A DNA stretch of 64,000 nt from Orobanche coerulescens (taxonomy: Eukaryota; Streptophyta; Magnoliopsida; Lamiales; Orobanchaceae), in the NCBI GenBank assembly GCA_033398695.1, contig CM065802.1:138866096-138930095 (forward strand), read 5' to 3'. A program made the position numbers and the translations under genes. Positions within the stretch are counted from its first letter, which is position 1. Each line of letters opens with the position of its first letter. Shown here in pieces: positions 31,741 through 42,514 of the stretch. The notes under the pieces are model-generated. The model was not told where the DNA came from, ran no database searches, and saw nothing but the letters and a program-made list of their open reading frames with translations.

Positions 31741-32466
31741 TGTTGACGTCTGATTTGGTCAACGTCACGTGTGCTGATATGTACGAATGGACCGAAGCCA
31801 CGTAGAAAATAATAAACAAGATGAAAAGGATTAGATCACCAAATTTTATTAATGATCTTAATATGAAATAGAGCTGAGCTGAATATTTTTGTGCCGGTCT
31901 ATCTGTTTTTGCTTGCTAATTACAAGTCTTATCTTTTTGGTGCTTCTCTTTTTCTCTCTCTCTTTTTTTCACTCATAAATGCCGAAAGTCAAAAGTCCTC
32001 TCTCACTGTATACTTTTTCTATATATAGGCAATCTCGGCCCATCAGGAAATGACAGCTGGAAAGTGCTGGGGAATATGCCCAAAACACTTGTCAGACTGT
32101 AAGAACACCTTAGACACGTGGCGGCCTCTAAGGATTGCTTCGGGAAGGGATATGACAACATGCATTAATTGGCATGTGTGCCTGTCCCGCATGCTTCTGG
32201 CGACACTTATCCGCTGGGGTCGGTCCTCGGGTCTCCCGCCGCTCAGGTCGGCCTTATCGTATTCTTGAGTCGGAGCGTTTTTACCCTCGACCTACTCGGC
32301 CCTCACGGTCTGGGTATCGGGCCGGTCTTGGAGTCTCTGCCCGGTCCGGTCTTTAACGAGCCCGGGAAAAAATTGGGTTCATACTCGGCCTGGCTTGTTG
32401 CTCTGATCGGCCGGTCCAGCTGCCTAAAGTGCTTACGTGGATGCCAAGGTGTATGGACTATCAACA
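31741..32466 (-). mobile_element. Tat-1 3' LTR
   Basis: 726 bp bounded by the inverted termini TGTTGA (31741) and TCAACA (32466). On the minus strand a TATA box (CCTATATATAG, 32019-32028) lies about 280 bases from the 3' end. Outside the high-coordinate end the coding strand has the purine tract CTCGGGGGCCCT. No clear palindrome array, only scattered CGGCC words. The matching 5' LTR is not in the window. Confidence 0.7.
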
Positions 32467-32732
32467 AGGGCCCCCGAGTCCAGGGCCGTGCCGTGCTGGC
32501 CGGGGCTGGGGTCGTTTCATACTGAGGCCGATCCGGCTTGTGGGAGGATAAGATCTCTTGAAGGGACGCCTCTTTGAGAGTCGTGTCGATTCAGTTTTAG
32601 GGTTTCTAGGTGTCATGATGAGGGAGACGCGTGGCGGAATCTGATTTGTTGACGTGTTCATGCGCCTTCGATTTTTGCGACGGTTCAGTGTGAATCGCCG
32701 CGTCACGCGCTGGGCATTTAATGCCTCTCTTC

Positions 32733-32746
32733 CCTTATAAATATAG
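32733..32746 (+). promoter_or_regulatory. TATA box of the Tat-1 antisense gene
   Basis: CCCTTATAAATATA on the plus strand, about 140 bases upstream of the ATG at 32880 and outside the LTR. Confidence 0.6.
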
Positions 32747-32879
32747 GACGTCTCCTTCTTTGTTATTCCCTCCGCCATTTTTGCTGTTGTTGCAGAGAAG
32801 AGAGAGAAAAATTTCGGTGTCTTTTTCCTGATTTTAGAGAGAATTTTCCGGTAAGCCTTTTCCCTTTTTCTATTTTACG

Positions 32880-35061
32880 ATGTCGGAGTTGAGGGATGAG
32901 ACAGTGGTGGAGTTGACTGTGTCTCTGGACCGCACAAGGGTGGCGGATCTGTTTATGGGCGACGTTCCCGTCGACTGGAGCAACGAGGAGGAAGGCGGCG
33001 AGGTCGCGAGGTCGCTGGATTCTGGAGATGCGGAGGTGGCGGCGCCGTTGACGGCGGTCGGAGGGACTCAGGCGGAAGAAAGGGTTGAGTCGGTGGTGGC
33101 TTGGACTCGCCCACGGCCGTCCCCTTTCGTGGAGGCGGAGTGGGACTCGGCCTCGATTCGCAGCACCGTTACGGAGGAGCAATTAGTGGGTTGGCGGCTG
33201 CGGTTTAAGATCCCGGACAGGGTGCTGATGTTCATTCCGAATACCGAGGAGAGGCCTCACACTCCGCCGGTTGGTTGCAGGGCGGTGTACTACCGCTCTC
33301 TGCTGGCAGGGCTGAGGTTTCCGCTCCCGTTAGCCTTCTCCCGGTGGCTAAGGCAGTGGGGCCTTCCTGTTCCCCAAATTCATCCGAATTCATGGGCTCG
33401 GGTGGTGGGTCTTTTTATCCCTTTCAATCAGCACGGCTGGCCCAAGCCCAGCTTTGAGGAGTTCAACAGTCTCTTCCTATGGAGGTCGGTCGGCAGATCC
33501 GGCTCCGGCTGGTTTTACCTGACAGCCCGGCATGCCATGCATAAAGAATTGGTGGATGTGCCGGAGACCATACATAGATGGAAGGAGCAGTGGTTCTATA
33601 TAGGGGGACCTTGGAGGAGCTCGGCGGATGAGTGGGAGCCCGGTGTGATAGATGCCGAGCTTCGGGTCCCCGAGCACTTTATTGCCAAAATGAGTAAGTG
33701 TCGTGTTTTCTATTCCTGTTCCTTTCTTGTCTAACGCTCATCATTTATTTCATGTGCAGGGCGTATCCCGGCATCTGAGACATCCTCCAATTTTGACGAG
33801 CGGGTAGAGCAGCTTCTGGATCTTCCTGCAGAGCAGAGGAAGTCATACCTTCTGGCCACTGAAGAAAATCTGTGGGCGGCCGGGCTTTGATCAACTGATC
33901 CGAATATCATGTCTTCATCAGGTACCAATTTTTTTTTTTAACATATCTTCTTTCTCCAGTTCCTAGGGCCAGGGTTCCATCAGGGAGGAAAGAGACGCCT
34001 GCGCAGCGGGTGGCGAGGCTGGCCGCTGAGCGGAGGGAGCGTGCGGCAAGCGGAAAAGGGTAGAGGCCGAGCCTGAAGATAGTGCGACTAAGGCGGAGGG
34101 CTCGTCCATTCCTGAAGTTGCTGTATCCGCCCGGAGCCCTGTCCGTAAGGGTCGTGCGACCGGTGAGGAGCCCGTAATTGACTTGGAGGGCCACTATCTC
34201 CTGGTTAATAAGGACAAGGAGGAAACTTGTGCCCGGATGAAGGGGCGACGGCCACGCTGGTTTCTTGATTACGTCCGGGCAGCCACCCCAACCGCTGAGA
34301 TGCTCAACCGGGTTCCCCCGGCGGTGGTTGAGTCCAGTCACGTCCCTATCAGGGGCTGGACGCCTAAGATGGAGATGGTGACCAACGACATGGGTCTGGA
34401 TGAGCATATCCAATTCGGGAATGCTCTGATCGGCCGTGCGTTGTGTACTTACATAAAGGCCACTGATGAGCTGATGGCCATGGTCGAGAAGCATAAGAAG
34501 CCGGAGGCCGATCTTAAGGCCTTGCAGGAAGAGCACCATCTCTGTCCTTCACTGATCAAGTCCCTGGAGGAGGAGATGACCTCCTTGAAGGGTGAAATGG
34601 AGATCTTGGACAGTCGGGCCCTCCAGGCCGATATATGGAAAGGAAAAGCCGAAGAGATGACCACAGCGGCCGAGATGGCGCATAAGCGGTAGTTGGACAC
34701 CAGGGCTGAGCACGAGGCTTATCTAAGAGAAACTAAGGCCCATCTTGAAAGCCTGACCGAGCGGGTCAATACTTGCGAGGCTTCGGGCTACGCCAAGGGT
34801 CTCGCCGAAGGGGCGGCTGCTTTTAAAGAGACGCCCGAGTTTGAGGAGCTGATCAACATCAACTATGTCTCCACCTGCTACGAGATATTAGATCTCATGA
34901 AGGAAGGGAAGACCGTTGAGGAGGTTCAGGCTTATATAGAGTCCCAGGCGGCCGACCTGAAGGTTGAATCTCTCGGAGCTGATGAGCCGAAGGCCGCTGA
35001 GGTTATTGAAGATTCGGGGTTGGTTCAGCCCGGCGAAGGTCAGGATGGTGGGGCCGTGTAG
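32880..35061 (+). pseudogene. Antisense extra gene of Tat-1 (plant transposon/gypsy-type domain), spliced
   Basis: It runs opposite to pol, just inside the 3' LTR, the place known for antisense extra ORFs of Tat elements such as Grande. Exon 1 (32880-33693) is open and carries the PF04195-like putative gypsy-type domain, with YYRSLLAGLRFPLPLAFSRW, PNSWARVVGLF and WKEQWFYIGGPW. Intron 1 (33694-33759) has GTAAGT and TTTCATGTGCAG. Exon 2 (33760-33921) joins in frame and holds one TGA (WAAGL then stop). A second intron-like stretch of only 38 nt (33922-33959) is shorter than usual for plants. Exon 3 has a one-base loss near 34050 and a TAG at 34690, then a Glu/Lys-rich, coiled-coil-like region to 35061. 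A polyadenylation signal follows at 35157. Function unknown. Confidence 0.7.
33694..33759 (+). other. Predicted intron 1 of the Tat-1 antisense gene
   Basis: GTAAGTGTCG at the donor and TTTATTTCATGTGCAG at the acceptor; 66 nt. Removal keeps the frame: ATG A|GG CGT ATC. Unspliced reading stops at 33732. Confidence 0.65.
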
Positions 35062-35156
35062 TTTCCCTTCAGATTTTGTTTCCTGCATGGCCTGCGTGCC
35101 AGTCTTTCTTCTCTTTTGTTTTTCACATGTAATTTGTAAATATGTTTCCTTGGATG

Positions 35157-35162
35157 AATAAA
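35157..35162 (+). terminator. Polyadenylation signal of the antisense gene
   Basis: AATAAA 96 bases after the stop codon, preceded by T-rich and TGTAA-containing sequence. Confidence 0.6.
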
Positions 35163-35220
35163 ATATTCTTCGTAGCGTCCCTTTAACTGCTCCCTTTTTT
35201 TTGTTCATCTCCTGTTGGTT

Positions 35221-35723
35221 GTGTCGAGACGAGCTCGGTCTTATAGTGCCGGATGAGCCGGTCTTATGAGGTGCCGAGACGAGCTCGGTCTTATAGTGTC
35301 GGATGAGCCGGTCTTATGAGGTGCCGAGACGAGCTCGGTCTTATAGTGCCGGATGAGCCGGTCTTATGAGGTGCCAAAACGAGCTCGGTCTTATAGTGCC
35401 GGGTGAGCCGGTCTTATGAGGTTCCGAGACGAGCTCAGTCTTATAGTGCCGGGTGAGCCGGTCTTATGAGGTGCCGAGACGAGCTCGGTTTTATAGTGCC
35501 GGGTGAGCCGGTCTTATGAGGTGCCGAGATGAGCTCGGTCTTATAGTGTCGGGTGAGCCGGTCTTATGAGGTGCCGAGGCGAGCTCGGCCTTATAGTGCC
35601 GGGTGAGCCGGTCTTATGGGGTGCCGAGGCGAGCTCGGTCTTATAGTGCCGGGTGAGCCGATCTTATGGGGTGCCGAGACGAGCTCGGTCTTATAGTGTC
35701 AGATGAGCCGGTCTTATGAGGTG
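35221..35723. repeat. 50-bp minisatellite, ten copies, in the Tat-1 3' region
   Basis: Each unit is two diverged 25-bp halves, GCCGAGACGAGCTCGG-type and GCCGGATGAGCCGG-type, both ending in a TCTTATAG or TCTTATGAG step. It lies between the end of the antisense gene and the end of pol. Tat elements are known to carry hypervariable tandem repeats there that can seed satellites. Confidence 0.95.
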
Positions 35724-35755
35724 CATCAATACTAAAAATGGAATAACGTCAAATT

Positions 35756-36577
35756 TTATTGATAATACCTCTTTAAATACATAACATTCCATGGATAAGT
35801 TAATATCTGGCCGTTCAGATATTCCAGCTGGTAGGCTCTGTTCTGAAGAACTTTGCTAACCTTATAGGGTCCTTCGCACTTGGGCTTAAGTGGTCCGGGA
35901 TCCGGCCCCAATAACCGTTTAAGAATGAGGTCTCCGACCTGGAAACTCCTATGGTGAACCTTGGAGTTGTAATATTTTTCGCTTCTTCTTTTGTAAACGG
36001 CATTCCGCATTTCCGCATGGGCCCGTTTTTCGGCAAGGAGGTCTAGGTTTACTTGGAGGGCCAAGTCGTTATCTTACTCTTCGAAATGGGCTACTCGGTA
36101 GGTAGGTGCTCTGATTTCAACCGGGATGACGGCTTCATAGCCGAAAGCCAAGGAGAAAGGCGTTTCTCCGGTGGCGGACCGATGCGTCGTTCTGTAAGCC
36201 CATAAGGTTCCGGGGAGTTCCTCGGGCCAGGAACCTTTGAGTTCTTCGAGGCGTGTCTTGAGATGCTGCTTTAGGATTTTGTTGACTACCTCGACCTGCC
36301 CGTTGGATTGCGGATAATATGGGGTGGAGAAGTTATTTCGTATTTGGAGGCCGTTGCAGAAGGCCCAAAACTTCTTGTTGTCAAATTGTTTTGAATTATC
36401 AGAGACAATATATTGAGGGATTCCGAACCGGCAGATGAGTGACTTCCATATAAAATCAACTATTTTCTGTTCGGTTGTCCGCGTCATAGGCTCGACCTCT
36501 ACCCATTTTGTAAAATAATCGACTGCGACGATGGGGTATTGTACTCCTCCCCGTCCTTTAGGTAAGGGGCCGATCAA
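35756..36577 (-). pseudogene. Tat-1 integrase catalytic core and C-terminus
   Basis: Minus strand. The catalytic triad is present: D in VDYFTKWVEVEP, D in IVSDNSKQF and E in NGQVEVVNKILK. Then come LWAYRTTHRSATGETPFSLA and, after one TAA (36065-36067), the C-terminal FQVGDLILKRLL and GPYKVSKVLQ, ending YPWNVMYLKRYYQ. Integrase inserts the element DNA into the chromosome. The frame shift to the upstream part is near 36720. Confidence 0.9.
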
Positions 36578-37443
36578 GTCGATCCCCCACTTGGCGAATG
36601 GCCATGGGCAATATATGGAAGTGAGGGTTTCCGACGGGGATAAGATCTGCGGAGCGAAAATTTGGCATCGGACGCACTTCCGTACGAGCGTGATCTTTTT
36701 TAAGATTTGGCCAATAATATCCTTGTCGGATCAATTTATAGGCCAATGCCTGGCCGCCGGAATGATTACCGCATATACCCTCGTGCACCTCTCTGAGGGC
36801 ATATTCTGCTTCTGACTCGGACAGGCATTTCAGCAATGAAACCGAATATCCTCTTTTGTATAAAGCTCCATCCACGACGGTGAACCGGGCGGACTGAGTT
36901 CGTAATGATCTCGCCTGGGCTCGGTCCTCGGGTAAAATGCCGCTTTGAAGATATCGGATTATAGGCTGCATCCATCCTTGCGGTTCTGATTGTTCGGCTG
37001 CCCGGACTTCGGCCATTTCCAGGGCTGATGAGGCATGATATCCTATGCTGACCTCGTCCATATGTTCGGCTCCGGAGATGGACGCGAGTTTATCCAAGGA
37101 GTCGGCTTGGATGTTCTCGGCTCTGGGGATATGTTGTATAGTTCCCCGAAAATCTTGCAGCCAGACCCACGTCAGGCTGAGGTACTTAACCAGCTTGGGT
37201 TCCTTGGCTTCGTATTCGCCGTTGATTTGGTTCACCACTAATTGAGAATCACTCAAAACAGTGAGGCGGGTAAGACCGAGGGAGGTCGCCATTTCTAGAC
37301 CGGCCAAGAGAGCTTTATATTCCGCCTCATTGTTGGTGGTCGAAAACCCTAAGAGAATGGCCGAGCAGAACAAATGTTGGTTGGGGCTGACGAGGACTAT
37401 TCCTGCACCCGACCGGTCGGCGGTTGAGGATCCGTCCACGTAG
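36578..37443 (-). pseudogene. Tat-1 second (archaeal-type) RNase H and integrase zinc domain
   Basis: The second RNase H is typical of the Ogre/Tat lineage: DGSSTADRSGAGIVLVSP, TNNEAEYKALLAGLEMA, SDSQLVVNQINGEYEAK and ADSLDKLAS hold its acidic residues. Next comes the integrase zinc region (EVHEGICGNHSGGQALAYKL then WPNLKKD); after that an extra base in an A run shifts the frame, and the two zinc cysteines (KCVRCQ) are in the other frame. One TAA (37455) separates it from RNase H 1. Confidence 0.85.
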
Positions 37444-37446
37444 AGT

Positions 37447-37947
37447 GACCACTCTTATGATCGGTCGTCCTCCTGTATGATCGCTGGTGTGAATTCCGCA
37501 ATGAAATCCTCCAGGGCTTGACCCTTCATGGCAGTGCGTGATTCAAAAGCTATGTCAAACTGTCCGAGTTCGACGGCCCACTTAATCATCCAGCCGGATA
37601 CGTCATGCCGGTGCATGACCTGCTTCAAAGGGTAGTATGTTAAGACGACTACCTGATGTTCCAAAAAGTAGGGTCTTAACTTCCGAGACGCCATCACGAG
37701 CGCATAGGCTAGCTTTTCCATTGGGGCAAATCTGAGCTCGGCATCATGAAGGGCCTGACTAACATAATAGACTGGATGTTGAACTGCATTCTCTGCTCGG
37801 ATCAGAGCGGTGCTGATCGCAGAGTCGGATACCGCAAGGTATAAATTGAGAAGTTCCCCTCGGCTTAGTCGCTGCAAGATCGGGGCTTCTGCCAGGACTT
37901 CCTTGATAGCTTCGAAGGCTCTTTGGCAAGGTTCTGTCCAATGAAAA
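37447..37947 (-). pseudogene. Tat-1 RNase H (first), truncated at the CACTA junction
   Basis: From FHWTEPCQRAFEAIKE at the junction through LYLAVSDSAIS, PVYYVSQALHDAE, LEKLAYALVMASRKL and FIAEFTP. The part of pol before it (RT, protease, gag) is gone. It is fused in frame to the CACTA transposase on its N-terminal side, forming a 421-codon open frame (37455-38720). Confidence 0.85.
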
Positions 37948-38720
37948 TCTATAAGGGGATGCAAGTATACATCAATGTCATTTCCTGGTTGTTTAGGGCC
38001 TGGAATAAGTAAGCTTAGCATCAGGTTTTCGGAAGACATGCACACATTTGGTGGAAGATTATAGATGACTAAGATAACTGGCCAAAGACTGTGTGTGGAG
38101 CTAAGATTGCTGAAAGGGTTGAACCCATCAGTTGCAAGTCCAAATCTTAAATTCCTCGGATCTGATGCAAAATCGGGGTATTTTTTATCTATGGAACTCC
38201 AAGAAACTGAGTCCACAGGATGACGCATCTTACCATCTTGACTATGATGACTAGAATGCCATGTTAACTGCTCACTAACGGATGCAGAAAGAAACATCCC
38301 CTGAAGTCTTGGAATTATAGGAAAGTAACGTAATACTTTTGCAGCAACACCTTCTTTTATCTTTCCAGTACGTAGGTTTATTTTATATCTAGAAGCATTA
38401 CATTCAGGACATTTATGTAATTCTCTATATTCCTCTCCCCTATACAAAATACAATCATTGAGACATGCGTCTATCTTCTCATACCCTAAATCAAAATCTT
38501 TAAGTGTTTTCTTGACTATGGATAGTGACTCCGGAAAAGTATTTTTTTCTGGTAGCATATCTTTAAACACACTCATGATCTTATCAAAACCAGAATTAGA
38601 TAGACCTGATTCAGCTTTCAAAGTATACATGATTAAGGTTGTTGAAAGTTTTGTGTTCTTAGTACAACTAGGGTACAGAGGAACTTCAGCATCTGAAATC
38701 TTTTTTTTGATACATATCAT
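37948..38720 (-). pseudogene. CACTA TNP2 transposase, middle part, truncated
   Basis: Recognisable TNP2: CPECNASRYK, KVLRYFPIIPRLQ, HPVDSVSWSSIDKKYPDF, NLRFGLATDGFNPFSN, WPVILVIYNLPPNVCM and LLIPGPKQPGNDIDVYL. It stops at PLID where a complete protein would go on with several hundred residues including most of the catalytic core. It is separated from the N-terminal part by frameshifts, one at an eight-base T run (38701-38709). Confidence 0.85.
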
Positions 38721-39085
38721 CTACATTCAGTAAACTCAGGGATTCACCCTGAAATGGTAACTTAAAACACGCATCTTCATACATCTGATGAACTTCTAAC
38801 ATTTCAGAATCCTCACGAACATCATATGATGTTACAAACTCATCAACTTGTGCACTTGTTCCTATAAGATTTGGCTCACCATGAGCGACCCAGACCAAAT
38901 CCATACTTAGTTAGGTGAAACAATAATGTTTCATCATTTTGTGAAGAGCGGTTTCTACAGATTACGCAAGGACAGATGATCATCTCAGGATTCCTTGCAA
39001 ACTTCCTTGAATTAATAATAAATTCTTTAGCCTTTTCTTGAAACTGAGGATTATTTGGGTCCCAAGATATCCAGCTCTTATCCAT
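38721..39085 (-). pseudogene. CACTA TNP2 N-terminus (transposase-associated domain)
   Basis: ATG at 39085; MDKSWISWD and IICPCVICRN match the Transpos_assoc domain that opens CACTA transposases, with its CPC..C cysteines. A frameshift near 38890-38905 moves the frame to DLVWVAHGEPN, and another near 38701 leads to 37948-38720. Confidence 0.75.
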
Positions 39086-39659
39086 GCTAACTTATACTTG
39101 CTTTACACCTACCAATATTTAAAAACTCAAACAGATTAAATTCATGACTTTAAGACTTAAGAGTGCTACCATGTTATGATATATACCAAACACAAATTAA
39201 TATGAAACAACAACATGTAACCTTATTAACATCCTTATAAAAAGCATTTTTCTGCAGAAAAATCATGTTTTCTCTTCTAGGTGTTTTCTGTGTCTCAATT
39301 TATTATCTTAATCATTAGTTTGATCGGATTTTTTTCTTCAAAAATCTGATTATAATTGCAAAGGATAAAGCATGTTCTTTGTTAACTAGGTATGAAAGGA
39401 GGATGAAAAATGGATATTGTAGGTTATTTTTATTATGTTGTGTATACATATTTATATTTACATATTAATAAATTCCATTATTGTTTAGGTTATTTTGTTT
39501 TAATGCTTAATACTTAATTCTTTTTTAATCTTTGTGATTGGTAGGGTAAGGTTGATATTCATTTTAGATTTAGTGTTTCATTATATAGAGAAATCTATTA
39601 CTATTAGGTTGTAATATTGAATTATTGATGATGACCAACTGAATAATATGTTTTTTTTT
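39086..39659. other. A/T-rich CACTA interior without a gene
   Basis: Upstream of TNP2. T-rich tracts and no frame of note. Confidence 0.4.
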
Positions 39660-40200
39660 TCTTTTTTTTTTTTTCATATTACTATGTCTAGCTCGAATTC
39701 ATGTGATGATAATCAAACCATGCAAGTTCCATCTGAGGACGAAGAAGTCCAACAACAGAAGGGTGCTACTACGGTAAAAGGGAAGAGAAAGATGACTGCC
39801 TTGAAGAAGGAACCACGGCTTACCTATAACGTATGGCCTCGTTTTGACAGATATGTTGTGCATCTTTATAATGAAGTAGATGGGGAAGAGAAGGTTGTTG
39901 GATTAGAGAAACGCTGTTGTGGCATTCATTGTAACACTGAATTCAAGTGGGATTTCAGAGTAGGTACAAGTACTCTTAGGAGTCATCTTAAGTCTGTTTG
40001 TAAAAATTTTGGGGATAGATTGAATCTAGAGCAGGGAGGACAACAAGCCTTAACTAGTGACTGTATTATGGTGGGTGGTGTGAGAACATTGAAAACAGCT
40101 GCTTGGTCGAAGGAGAGTTGCTGCAACCAGGATGATTGTTATCGATGAGTTGTCGTTTAGCTTTATTAAAAATAGTGGATTCACGCATTTTGTGGAAGTT
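39660..40200 (+). pseudogene. hAT transposase N-terminus with BED zinc finger
   Basis: The likely start is the Met at about 39684 (MSSSNSCDD). An acidic and then basic N-terminus leads to a BED finger: VWPRFDRY, RCCGIHCNTEFKWD, GTSTLRSHLKSVC hold the Cys/Cys and His/Cys ligands. The frame ends at 40146 but continues in another frame from ARMIVIDELS-like sequence at 40132. It binds element ends in hAT transposases. Confidence 0.8.
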
Positions 40201-40890
40201 TCAGTTCCGAGATGGTTGCCTACTTGTAGGAAGACTATTTTTCAGAATTTTTTGAGGATGTATGATGCTAAGAAGGCGGAATTAACGGTTGAGTTACAAT
40301 CCCGCCCACTCTGTTTGACAACGGGCACCTGGACCAGTTGTAAAACTCTGAACTATATGGTCATCGCAGCTCATTTTATCGATCATGGTTTTACACTTCA
40401 TAGAAAAACCTTGAACTTTAAATTGATTCCTGATCATAATGGAAAGACTATAGGAAAAATCTTAGAGGATTGTTTGATAAATGGGGGATTGAGAGTGTGT
40501 TCACGATCAGTGTGGGTTGACAATCAGTGTGGACAATTCAGCAGCAAACAAACTTGCTATTAACTATCTAAAGATATAAATGGATGATTGGGAGAAGAGG
40601 ACACTAAGGGGGGTGATGCATGTGAGATGCCTCGCACATATTGTTAACCTGATTGCGAGGTCTGGGTTGCATATTATGGATAAATCAATTGCATCAATTA
40701 GGAAAGCCTGCAAGTATGTGAAAAGTTCTCCACAAAGAGCAGACACATTCAAGACAATCAATTAGGAATCGAGAAACCGCGAAAACCAGACTGGTTTGCA
40801 GCGTTCTGGTTCCACTGCAGTTTCTAGTTTTCAAAGTGACAAAACTGAACTGCAAAATATGCTTTTGCAAATAGCAGGCCAGGAAATATA
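40132..40890 (+). pseudogene. hAT transposase catalytic region, frameshifted and truncated
   Basis: DELSFSFIKNSGFTHF, VPRWLPTCRKTI, LTTGTWTSCKTLNYMVIAAH, NFKLIPDHNGKTIGK and WVDNQCG (the catalytic Asp region), then after a frameshift HVRCLAHIVNLIARSGL and SIASIRKACKYVKSSPQR. The C-terminal hATC dimerisation domain is missing. At least two frameshifts. Confidence 0.8.
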
Positions 40891-42059
40891 ATGTTATGAA
40901 GGTAATCAAAGGGAAAGATACCTCATGAATTAAAATTGTTATAAGGTAATAGATATCACTTTTTGCTTCTCACATGTGTTTACAACACAAATACAGAACC
41001 ATCACACCAGTAACATATTTAGGTTTCATATACAAACAAAATCATAAAAAAAACATTATCATAAACCTCTTGTAATTATACATTCTGCATAATAAATTGT
41101 TCTTAGAGTTATTACAGGGTGAATAGACCATGGTTGTTACGTCGACCAGTCGATCCCAGTCGACGGAGGGTCCGACAAGTCGAGTCGTAGACTAGCCGTG
41201 ACTTGTCGTAGACTAGTCGACACTAGTCGACAAGGTAAGGTATAAATAATAAATAGTAATTATACATGTAGAATATTATATGTTTCTAAATTACCTAATA
41301 CAGCAGCAGGCAGCCAAATTATAGCATTCAACATATATAACAATCAACTAGTCTGTATTGTATATGTAATTATATAATATATATATATATATAGAGTATA
41401 TTTACATACGATGGAGGCGACGACGATGGAGCCGACTTGGTCACGAAGCGATGAATCTGGAATTCCAAAGAAAGATCACGAACTAGAGAACATCATCTTC
41501 GGAAAACCAATCACCACATAAGCATTCAAAATAGAATTGTCATCAAACCTATAGGTTTTGTCTATGACTGTTGTTGCATTCTCTTCAACAAGTAGGGGTT
41601 GTCCAGTTTTTAAGCATCTGCCTGGACAAAAACACGAGAAAATTGAGGATGGAGAAACTCAATACATGAAAAAATTCATCTCCTCCGTTGAAGTCAGCGT
41701 AGAGGAAAGTTTACTACTAAGAAATATTAACATCAACCATACAAGAATCACCCAAATCCAAATATCATACAACTCTATAGACAGAATAATTAAGTAGCAC
41801 AAATCGAACAAATTAAAAAATATCATACAACTCTATTGACGTAAATTAAAAAAAATTGAACAAATCGAGCATGAGGCTTACGCTGCGTTCGGCCGAAAGA
41901 GAAGCAGGGGTCGCTGGAAGAGAAGCAGATGTGGCGTCGTGTGAGAAAGAAAGCAGATTTCTGAATCAGATTGGGAAGGTCGCGAACGCAGAGGTGAGAG
42001 AGAAGGGGCGGCGTACCTAGGGAGAAACTAGGTTTTTTTGGGCGTTTTCTTATTTTCTT
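40891..42059. other. CACTA/hAT flank with a GTCGAC repeat cluster
   Basis: No gene. At 41138-41232 the word GTCGAC or AGTCGA occurs about ten times, next to CAGGGTGAATAGACC (from 41116), resembling the TIR and subterminal repeats of some plant hAT elements. A TA run is at 41365-41395. The part 41880-42020 is G-rich and reads like a 5' untranslated region of the CACTA element. Confidence 0.4.
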
Positions 42060-42514
42060 AGAAAGTTTTCTGTAGCGGTGGTCAGACTTGTTTTGCCAAA
42101 GTCTTCAATCAATAGAAAGTTCCCGAAAAAAAATTGGGCGGCAGAGAATTAGGCTATGGCGCCAATACTTGTGTATTGTCATGGCCCACCTACAATTTAT
42201 GACATTTAACAAATGTCATTGAAAGAATATTCAATGATACTTAGAAACTGTCGTCAATAGATCTACTATGACATCCGGAATTCATCATGGAAAACTAGTA
42301 TATGATGTTTATAAAACGTCATTAATTTTATGATGATTTTTAAACATCATTAAATTCATTATTCTCGATGACTGTTACTAAACGTCATAAAACTAAACTC
42401 CAATCCAAATTTATAACGTTTGCTGCTGGAAACGTCATGAAAAGACATTACAATGACGTTTTTGGTAAAACGTCATAAAATTTCTGTCATTAAAGGTCAT
42501 ATTTGTAGTAGTGT
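42060..42514 (-). repeat. CACTA terminal and subterminal repeats
   Basis: Terminal CACTACTACAAA on the minus strand and about ten copies of TGACGTTT/AAACGTCA in both orientations, the binding-site-like structure typical of CACTA ends. Confidence 0.8.

Larger units (their letters stand above)
37948..42514 (-). mobile_element. CACTA (En/Spm) fragment with one intact terminus
   Basis: On the minus strand it begins CACTACTACAAATATGACC at 42514, a canonical CACTA end, with about ten subterminal ATGACGTTT / AAACGTCAT repeats over the first 450 bases. The TNP2 transposase is at 37948-39085. The other terminus is absent: sequence passes directly from TNP2 into Tat-1 RNase H at about 37948. A hAT remnant (39660-40900) lies in the TNP2 upstream region. 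At 42514 it interrupts the RNase H of Tat-2, whose TTA next to the break fits a 3-bp target site. Confidence 0.8.

Noticed and set aside
32880..33734. Host gene hidden among transposons
   Set aside because: Position just inside the Tat-1 LTR, antisense to pol, and the gypsy-type domain match a known extra gene of Tat elements.
33922..33959. Confident intron 2 of the Tat-1 antisense gene
   Set aside because: GT and AG borders are present and reading through gives a stop, but 38 nt is below the usual plant minimum, so I did not list it as a feature.
41558..41797. Plus-strand frame of 79 codons in the CACTA flank
   Set aside because: No similarity to TNPA, TNP2 or hAT proteins and no promoter or splice context.
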